Assembly (NCBI GenBank): GCA_016707005.1
Contig: JADJIQ010000001.1
Coordinates: 246,001-310,000 of the forward strand
DNA length: 64,000 nt
Source: Ignavibacteria bacterium
GTDB lineage: Bacteria > Bacteroidota > Ignavibacteria > Kapaibacteriales > Kapaibacteriaceae
Direction: 5' to 3'
Positions 58,977-64,000 of the stretch are shown one piece after another (the stretch's first letter is position 1; every line of letters starts with the position of its first letter). Below the pieces are notes generated by a model. It saw only the letters and a program-made list of their open reading frames with translations. It made no database searches and was not told the DNA's origin. Made by a program: the position numbers and the translations under genes.

Positions 58977-59302
58977 TGGCAAACAACCCAAATAACCCCA
59001 ACGATCCGCAAAACCAGCAGCAGATGACCATTGAACTCGGCGAAAAAGAAGCCGAAGGTATCTACTCAAACCTTGCGATCATTTCCCACTCACCCGCCGA
59101 ATTCGTGGTGGATTTCACACGGATCCTTCCTGGGGTGCCAAAGGCTCGGGTTCACGTTCGGATCGTGATGACTCTCCAGCATGCCAAGCTTCTCCTGCAC
59201 GCCCTTGCCGATAATATTGGGAAGTATGAGAACCAGTATGGCGAGGTTCAGGTTGACGGGCAACACCAGCCGTTTCCGCCAGGTGTGACGAACATCAACT
59301 GA
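58976..59302 (+). CDS. DUF3467 family protein
   Basis: This 108-residue protein has an Asn/Pro/Gln-rich N-terminus and the DUF3467 core KEAEGIYSNLAIISHSPAEF, VVDFTRILPGVPKARVHVRI and MTLQHAKLLLHALADNI. It is a small cytosolic protein of unknown role, common in this bacterial group. It overlaps the TPR gene stop by one base. Confidence 0.9.
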   Translation: MANNPNNPNDPQNQQQMTIELGEKEAEGIYSNLAIISHSPAEFVVDFTRILPGVPKARVHVRIVMTLQHAKLLLHALADNIGKYENQYGEVQVDGQHQPFPPGVTNIN

Positions 59303-59309
59303 TCCTTCG

Positions 59310-59317
59310 TATCTTTG
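59310..59317 (+). promoter_or_regulatory. putative -7 box TATCTTTG for rpmH operon
   Basis: Exact TAnnTTTG match in the 58-bp gap before rpmH, 43 nt from the ATG; no clear -33 TTG is seen. Confidence 0.35.
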
Positions 59318-59360
59318 AAGTCTTGTCAAATCGAGTCAAACCGAAAACCCTGGTGTAATT

Positions 59361-59507
59361 ATGAAGCGTACGTATCAACCAAGTCGTCGTCGCCGCGTCA
59401 ACGTTCACGGTTTCCGTGCCCGTATGGCAACTAAGAACGGCCGTAAAGTCCTTGCACGCCGTCGTGCTAAGGGCCGCGCCCGTATCGCTGTCAGCTTCGC
59501 ACGCTAA
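59361..59507 (+). CDS. rpmH: 50S ribosomal protein L34
   Basis: A 48-residue basic protein: MKRTYQPSRRRRVNVHGF, RMATKNGRKVLARRRAKGR and a short RIAVSFAR tail. This is the whole length of L34. It is followed after 15 bp by rnpA, the universal rpmH-rnpA order; an AGCCCCCT motif lies in that gap. dnaA, often nearby in other bacteria, is not seen upstream. Confidence 0.97.
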   Translation: MKRTYQPSRRRRVNVHGFRARMATKNGRKVLARRRAKGRARIAVSFAR

Positions 59508-59522
59508 GAAAAGCCCCCTCCC

Positions 59523-59909
59523 ATGGTCGTTCGACCATTAAAGGGTCAAGGCGCATTCAATGACGTAATGCGGTCCGGTCGTCGTACAACGTCCGGGCCG
59601 CTTTCGTTGACGGCGGCCTTTTCCGGCGATCGTTCATCAGTCGAGACGTTCACATTTGGCGTCACGATCGGCAAGCGTACGGCCAAACATGCCGTTGTGC
59701 GAAACCGAGTTAAGCGTCTCCTTCGCGAAGCCGTTCGCCGATCGGTTCCGGCACGATCCCAAGCACTCTCTCGGGCCGGCATCCATACAGTCGTTCTCGT
59801 GTGGCGTTCTGCACCCAAGTCTCCAATGCTACTGCGCCTCTCGGATGTCCATCCCCATGTAGCCGCAGCCCTAGACCAAGCGATCTCCGTATGCAGCAGA
59901 AACGCCTAA
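59523..59909 (+). CDS. rnpA: ribonuclease P protein component
   Basis: This 128-residue RnpA has LKGQGAFNDVMRSGRRT near the N-terminus, FGVTIGKRTAKHAVVRNRVKRLLRE with the RNR signature, and the VVLVWRSAPK strand. It helps the catalytic RNA mature tRNA 5' ends. The yidD gene begins inside its last codons (19-bp overlap). Confidence 0.95.
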   Translation: MVVRPLKGQGAFNDVMRSGRRTTSGPLSLTAAFSGDRSSVETFTFGVTIGKRTAKHAVVRNRVKRLLREAVRRSVPARSQALSRAGIHTVVLVWRSAPKSPMLLRLSDVHPHVAAALDQAISVCSRNA

Positions 59910-60166
59910 CCCCGATCGCTGTTGTCCTTGTGGCCATTATTCGGTTCTACCGAGTGGCCATTTCGCCGATGTTCCCATCATCGTGCCGATTCACACCTAC
60001 CTGCTCTCAATACACGCTCGAGGCCATACGATCCTATGGTGCTATTCGTGGGTCTTGGCTTGGTGTGAAACGAATCTCAAAATGTCATCCCTTCCACCGT
60101 GGCGGGCACGATCCTGTTCCCCCGGCTCCTGGTCATTCTCATCACGATCACGTGCATACGATCTAA
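59891..60166 (+). CDS. yidD: membrane protein insertion efficiency factor YidD
   Basis: 91 residues with an N-terminal amphipathic/hydrophobic helix (AVVLVAIIRFYRVAIS) and the YidD signature SSCRFTPTCSQYTLEAI, then RISKCHPFHRGGHDPVP. The ATG at 59891 gives the usual family length; the open frame extends further upstream only as antisense-free overlap with rnpA. Assists YidC-mediated membrane insertion and lies between rnpA and yidC. Confidence 0.95.
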   Translation: MQQKRLTPIAVVLVAIIRFYRVAISPMFPSSCRFTPTCSQYTLEAIRSYGAIRGSWLGVKRISKCHPFHRGGHDPVPPAPGHSHHDHVHTI

Positions 60167-60172
60167 GGTATC

Positions 60173-62026
60173 ATGGACAGACAATCCCTTATTGGCGTCA
60201 TCCTCATTTCCGTTGTTGTTGGTCTCTGGATCTTCTTCCAAAGTTCGACCACACAACGGGACGTAACGCCTCAGAAGACCGCTCAAAAGACCGAGCAACA
60301 AGAGGTCAAAAAAGCTGCAGTGGTGCCTGATGCACCGCCGGTGAATTTTCAATCGGCACCCTCCAGGACCATTACTGTTGCCTCAGACCTGTACCGGATC
60401 CGTCTCAGTTCCGACGGTGCAACGGTTCGGTCGTGGCAGCTGAAGAAGTACCACCCGTGGTACAAGGACAAGGACACATCGGCACATGTAGACATCGTCC
60501 AACCAGGTGCCTATGAATATGGGTTTTCGTTCCGCGCCATGAACGGGAAAAAGGTTGAGGCACGCTCGATTCCTTTCATGTGGGAAACGGATAAGGACAG
60601 CATCTACGTTGCTCCCGGTCAAACTCTGACCATTCGGGCTACTGCCATGGTCTCGCCTGGCGGAACCATTACCCGTTCCTACACCTTCTCCGGTGACCAC
60701 TATGATGTGGGCACAGAGCTGGCACTTGATGGGATGGAAGGCGTGATCCCACAGACCAACCGATACGTCAACCTCGAGTGGTCTCGCGGTATTCGGTATC
60801 AAGAGGGGAGCAGCGTTGACGAATCGAATAACGCCGTTGCCATCGTTTCCACAAATGGCGACGTAGATGAATTGGATGCCTCAGAGTTCAATGCTCCGGT
60901 TGAGAAGAACGCCAACGGAACGATCGACTATCTGGCAACACGCTCCAAGTACTTCGCTGTAGCGATGATCCCTCCGAAGGGCTTCGATGGGTCTGCCTTC
61001 TACAAAGGTGTTCGTTACGGTCTGCCCGATGAAGGGTATGAAGAGCAGTATTCGCTCACCTTCAAACTCCCCTATGCAGGAGGCTTGCAGAAACATGCTA
61101 TGACGCTGTATGTGGGGCCGATGCAGTACGATACACTGGCATCGTATGGCCTTACCGGGATCATGAATTTCGGCTGGAAATGGATCGTGAAGCCGATCGG
61201 CGAATACTTCATGCTGCCAACTCTGAAATTCATCAACTCCGGCATTCCGAACTATGGTATTGCGATCATCCTGTTCGCACTCCTCATGAAGCTCCTACTC
61301 TACCCTCTGGGGATCACCCAGATGAAGTCGGCCAGGAAGATGCAACTCGTTGCGCCGCTCATGAATGAGATCCGCGAGAAGCACAAGGATGACAACCAGA
61401 CCCAGCAACAGGAGATGATGAAGCTCTATAGTGAGTATGGCATCAACCCTGCCGGTGGGTGCTTGCCCCTTCTGCTCCAAATGCCGTTCCTGTACGCTCT
61501 GTATGCAGTTCTGAACCTCAATATTGAACTTCGCCAGGCTAGTTTCCTCCCGTTCTGGCTGACCGATCTCAGTGTGCCCGATGTGATCCTGTCCTTGCCG
61601 TTCAAACTGCCCCTTTTCAACATCGACAAGTTCTCGGGTCTGGCTCTGCTCATGGGTGCCACACTCTTTATCCAGCAAAAGCAGGCAGTTACGGATCCGC
61701 GCCAAAAGGCCATGGTCTACATGATGCCGGTGATGCTCACGTTGATGTTTTCAACCCTTCCGTCGGGTCTAAACCTCTACTATTTCGTCTTCAATGTGGT
61801 TGCCATTGGGCAGCAGGTGTATCAGACCAAGTTTGCGAAGAATAAGCTAACCCTGGCCGATCTGAAGAAGATGCCCAAGAAGGAATCCTGGCTCCAGAAG
61901 AAGATGCGCGACGCCCAGGAAATGGCCGCAGCTCAGGGAAAAGCGATCCCGGGGCAGCAACAGGGTCGGATCGGTGGAAAAAATGGTCAGCAAAAGGGCA
62001 GTACGAAGCCAAAGAAACGCGGTTGA
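60173..62026 (+). CDS. yidC: membrane protein insertase YidC
   Basis: 617 residues: an N-terminal membrane anchor (SLIGVILISVVVGLWIFF), a Gln/Lys-rich linker, a large periplasmic domain (~60-330) and the insertase core (~340-570) with PNYGIAIILFALLMKLLLYPL, the QMKSARKMQLVAPLMNEI cytosolic hairpin, GGCLPLLLQMPFLYALY and MYMMPVMLTLMF-like YMMPVMLTLMFSTLPSG. A basic Gln/Lys/Gly tail (QQGRIGG ... KPKKRG) probably contacts ribosomes. Last gene of the rpmH-rnpA-yidD-yidC unit. Confidence 0.95.
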   Translation: MDRQSLIGVILISVVVGLWIFFQSSTTQRDVTPQKTAQKTEQQEVKKAAVVPDAPPVNFQSAPSRTITVASDLYRIRLSSDGATVRSWQLKKYHPWYKDKDTSAHVDIVQPGAYEYGFSFRAMNGKKVEARSIPFMWETDKDSIYVAPGQTLTIRATAMVSPGGTITRSYTFSGDHYDVGTELALDGMEGVIPQTNRYVNLEWSRGIRYQEGSSVDESNNAVAIVSTNGDVDELDASEFNAPVEKNANGTIDYLATRSKYFAVAMIPPKGFDGSAFYKGVRYGLPDEGYEEQYSLTFKLPYAGGLQKHAMTLYVGPMQYDTLASYGLTGIMNFGWKWIVKPIGEYFMLPTLKFINSGIPNYGIAIILFALLMKLLLYPLGITQMKSARKMQLVAPLMNEIREKHKDDNQTQQQEMMKLYSEYGINPAGGCLPLLLQMPFLYALYAVLNLNIELRQASFLPFWLTDLSVPDVILSLPFKLPLFNIDKFSGLALLMGATLFIQQKQAVTDPRQKAMVYMMPVMLTLMFSTLPSGLNLYYFVFNVVAIGQQVYQTKFAKNKLTLADLKKMPKKESWLQKKMRDAQEMAAAQGKAIPGQQQGRIGGKNGQQKGSTKPKKRG

Positions 62027-62185
62027 CCCTTTGAACTGTAACAAAATCTGACACCTTGTGTCGGAACCTCGGATGGCGCATGCTCAGCGTGTTCCGATGA
62101 ATCCTATATTTAGGGCTTGGAACCTCTGATGACCTTGATTCTAACTGTACAACTTTCCTTTTTTCGTTCCCCGAAAGGACCATGC

Positions 62186-64000
62186 ATGAGTTCTGGTTCA
62201 CTCTTCCGTTCGCTCATACTTGCCGCCTTATTGGTGCTTGTATCTGCGGGTGCTGCTAATGCCCAATTCACAGGTGCATATAAGCGCATCAAATTGCTCG
62301 AACAATTCACAAGCGCTACATGTCCTCCATGTGCTCAAGCAGCTCCGTATATCGAAGCTGTTGTGAAGCTTGAGAATGATATCATCTCTGTGCGCTATCA
62401 CATGAATTACCCTGCTCCGGGCGATCCATGGAACGTGATGAATGGTAATCATCCACAGGTCCGCCACGATCTCTATGGGATCTCCGGTATTCCGTATCTG
62501 CGTGTTGGTGGTACGATGAACATCAATCCAACTGCTGGTGTAGCTGCGATCAACAATCTTGTCTCGCAGATCCCTCCTACGTCGATGGCCAAGATCGATG
62601 TGAAGCAAGTTGGCGGCAAGATCGAAGTAACGGTCAAGACAGACCGTGCTCTTTCAGGTGCTCACCTCTTCTTCTCAACCATCCAGCGTTCGGTAACGAT
62701 CGCTAACCTGCCTTCTACGTTGCCAAACAGCAATGGTGAGCGCACATTCGGTGATATCATGATGTTCATGTATCCGGATGCTGCCGGCACGGCGATCACA
62801 CAAGCTGCAGGTGAAACGAAGACCTATACGTTCACACCGGCAGTGGGCAGTGATCTTACATGGAATAAGACCAATCTCTACGGCATCGCATTCATCCAAG
62901 ATGATGCTTCGCTCGAGATCATTCAGGCTGGTGCTTCGGTAACGAATGCCACACCGAACGCCTTCGATTATTTCGAAGGATCCAAGGCAACGGCGAACCT
63001 CTCCGGTATCTACGAGCGCGTAGACCGCGGTTCCACAGACACAAAGACGATCGCCCTGAACAACAGTGGATCCGAGCCTGTGACGGTTGACCTCACAGTT
63101 AGCAATTCTGAAGCTCTTGCTCAGATCGGCATGGCTGCAGAGATCGTGCCAGCAACGGTGACCATTCCAGGGAATGGCACGGCTACAACTGAACTCAAGG
63201 TCACAGGACCGGATCGTTCGGTGTTTGTATCGATCGGAACCTCCTTGGCCGCTACGGATGGCCTTGGCGGCATGGTACCGAACGTGTATTACCTCGTCAA
63301 TGGCGGTAAGGTTGTGAACTATTACGGTCTTGGTAATGAAGGTGCTCCGCTGACGCAGATCGCCGCTCAATCATCTGCCAAGTATCTCAAGGATGTGGTC
63401 TATATGCCATATTCAACAGAGATCCTCACGAACTACCCATCAAGTGAATTCGATGCAGCGATCTTTGCATTTGATGCATACTGGCTGAACCTGCGCGGAA
63501 CAACACTGACAGAAATCGAAAACCTTCTCAAGGCAAAGAAGGGCATTTGGATCCAGTCGCAAGCAGGTATGTACGCTGCATTCGACCGTTATTCCACAAA
63601 TGCAGCATTCGATCCAACACGTGTTTGGTATCGGACAGTTGCCGGTATTGACCTCAGCAAGTTCGAATTCCGTGCAAACTTCGATGCAAATGGTAACCCA
63701 ACGTCACTCATCCAGTTCCCTGTAAAGGGCGTTACGGGTGATCCGATCGGTGGCGGTATCACATTCACGGGCAATGCAGCAACGCAAGACTATCCGTACT
63801 ACGCTCTTGGCACGGACATCATCAAGCTCACGTCGGGCTCCAAGGCCAAGCCGGTGCTGTATTACGACAACAACCAAAACAATGTGGCTATGGTTCGTGT
63901 AGAGCCTACCTATGGTGGACGTCTTGTCTACGGTTCGGTTGGTTCCGAGATCATCGCTGCTACTGCGTCTCGCAATGCACTCACAGAAAAGGTCATTGAC
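62186..64000 (+). CDS. Omp28-like exported protein with thioredoxin-type CPPC motif (3' partial)
   Basis: The frame is open to the end of the window, 605 codons visible. A signal peptide (LFRSLILAALLVLVSAGAANAQ) is followed by KLLEQFTSATCPPCAQAAPYIE, a thioredoxin-fold entry with a CxxC, and GISGIPYLRVGG with the cis-Pro type turn, as in Omp28-related proteins of Bacteroidota. Residues ~215-330 look like an Ig/Fn3-type beta domain (TIALNNSGSEPVTVDLTV). The C-terminus, where a T9SS domain might be expected, is outside the window. An ATG at 62182 is out of frame. Confidence 0.8.
   Translation, partial: MSSGSLFRSLILAALLVLVSAGAANAQFTGAYKRIKLLEQFTSATCPPCAQAAPYIEAVVKLENDIISVRYHMNYPAPGDPWNVMNGNHPQVRHDLYGISGIPYLRVGGTMNINPTAGVAAINNLVSQIPPTSMAKIDVKQVGGKIEVTVKTDRALSGAHLFFSTIQRSVTIANLPSTLPNSNGERTFGDIMMFMYPDAAGTAITQAAGETKTYTFTPAVGSDLTWNKTNLYGIAFIQDDASLEIIQAGASVTNATPNAFDYFEGSKATANLSGIYERVDRGSTDTKTIALNNSGSEPVTVDLTVSNSEALAQIGMAAEIVPATVTIPGNGTATTELKVTGPDRSVFVSIGTSLAATDGLGGMVPNVYYLVNGGKVVNYYGLGNEGAPLTQIAAQSSAKYLKDVVYMPYSTEILTNYPSSEFDAAIFAFDAYWLNLRGTTLTEIENLLKAKKGIWIQSQAGMYAAFDRYSTNAAFDPTRVWYRTVAGIDLSKFEFRANFDANGNPTSLIQFPVKGVTGDPIGGGITFTGNAATQDYPYYALGTDIIKLTSGSKAKPVLYYDNNQNNVAMVRVEPTYGGRLVYGSVGSEIIAATASRNALTEKVID

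Larger units (their letters stand above)
497..59518. repeat. dispersed octamer ARGGGGCT (nearly 50 sites)
   Basis: AAGGGGCT or AGGGGGCT in plus orientation near 13257, 15765, 18473, 23136, 25164, 25774, 27303, 28626, 31055, 34655, 37805, 38175, 39683, 41698, 42906, 46818, 49730, 50088, 51868, 53103, 55100, 56778, 57429; in minus orientation (AGCCCCTT/AGCCCCCT) near 497, 1315, 9957, 11300, 14875, 15745, 16984, 18200, 20303, 20945, 24489, 26518, 29233, 30193, 30930, 32815, 35541, 42821, 45188, 48956, 52631, 52857, 58284, 59511. Counted by eye; some may be missed. Many further near-matches end GGGGGCG. Confidence 0.75.

Noticed and set aside
59300..59361. Replication origin next to rpmH
   Set aside because: In many bacteria rpmH neighbours dnaA and oriC, but no dnaA gene or cluster of DnaA boxes is visible here.

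Overview
The window looks like a chromosomal segment of a Bacteroidota/Chlorobiota-group bacterium, most like the Kapabacteria-Ignavibacteria side of that group. The evidence is several exported proteins ending in a type IX secretion (Por) sorting domain, an Omp28-like protein, DUF2851, DUF3467, a type 2 IPP isomerase, start codons without Shine-Dalgarno sequences, and TAnnTTTG-like -7 boxes. The species assignment is inference. Base composition is about half G+C. No rRNA, tRNA, CRISPR array, transposase or prophage was seen.

Layout. 1-2.7 kb: end of an Ig-repeat T9SS protein, then pyrE-xth. 2.8-9.4 kb: accessory stretch with exported beta-propeller proteins, a DoxX protein and a wrecked zeta-toxin-like gene. 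9.5-15.9 kb (minus): ABC exporter plus LolA-like protein, murD, a four-helix-bundle gene (plus strand) bracketed by inverted octamer arrays, polyprenyl synthase and IPP isomerase. 16.0-22.8 kb: a set of small unrelated accessory genes (DUF4256, VOC, YdeI remnant, DUF6855, slipin, DUF2200, rifampin ADP-ribosyltransferase Arr) and another exported propeller protein. 23.0-34.8 kb (minus): dprA, then a tightly packed run read from MauE/DoxX through a bifunctional methyltransferase/MTHFR, RDD protein, tryptophan 2,3-dioxygenase, comF, aminopeptidase P and phosphohexomutase to a 1004-residue Eco57I-like methylase that has lost its catalytic motifs. 35-38 kb: a secreted zinc metalloprotease and small membrane proteins. 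38.2-48.3 kb: pyrF, DUF2851, a threonine-dehydrogenase-like SDR, a YyaL/DUF255 protein, a GT22-like glycosyltransferase, folD-rluA-adk and a nitronate monooxygenase. 48.5-57.4 kb: two tandem outer-membrane barrel paralogues (one with 20 cysteines in 45 residues, one with an OmpA domain), RlpA, an alpha/beta hydrolase-like protein lacking its serine, a LolA-like protein and a sortilin-like propeller. 57.5-62 kb: TPR protein, DUF3467, then rpmH-rnpA-yidD-yidC. The window ends inside an Omp28-like protein.

Three sequence-level patterns cut across genes. (1) The octamer ARGGGGCT (AAGGGGCT or AGGGGGCT) occurs nearly 50 times by eye, in both orientations and several reading frames, against about four expected by chance. 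It is absent from 1.3 to 9.9 kb. With dprA and comF present, it is a candidate DNA-uptake signal, although other roles are possible. (2) Intergenic gaps are filled with short tandem arrays of a GTTAC-based 7-8-mer, a GCGAATA heptamer and one 22-mer. Several genes end inside these arrays. (3) A TATnTT(T/C)GCG box lies 4-6 nt before the ATG of pyrE, pyrF, folD, a DoxX gene and an aminopeptidase, which suggests leaderless or nearly leaderless mRNAs.
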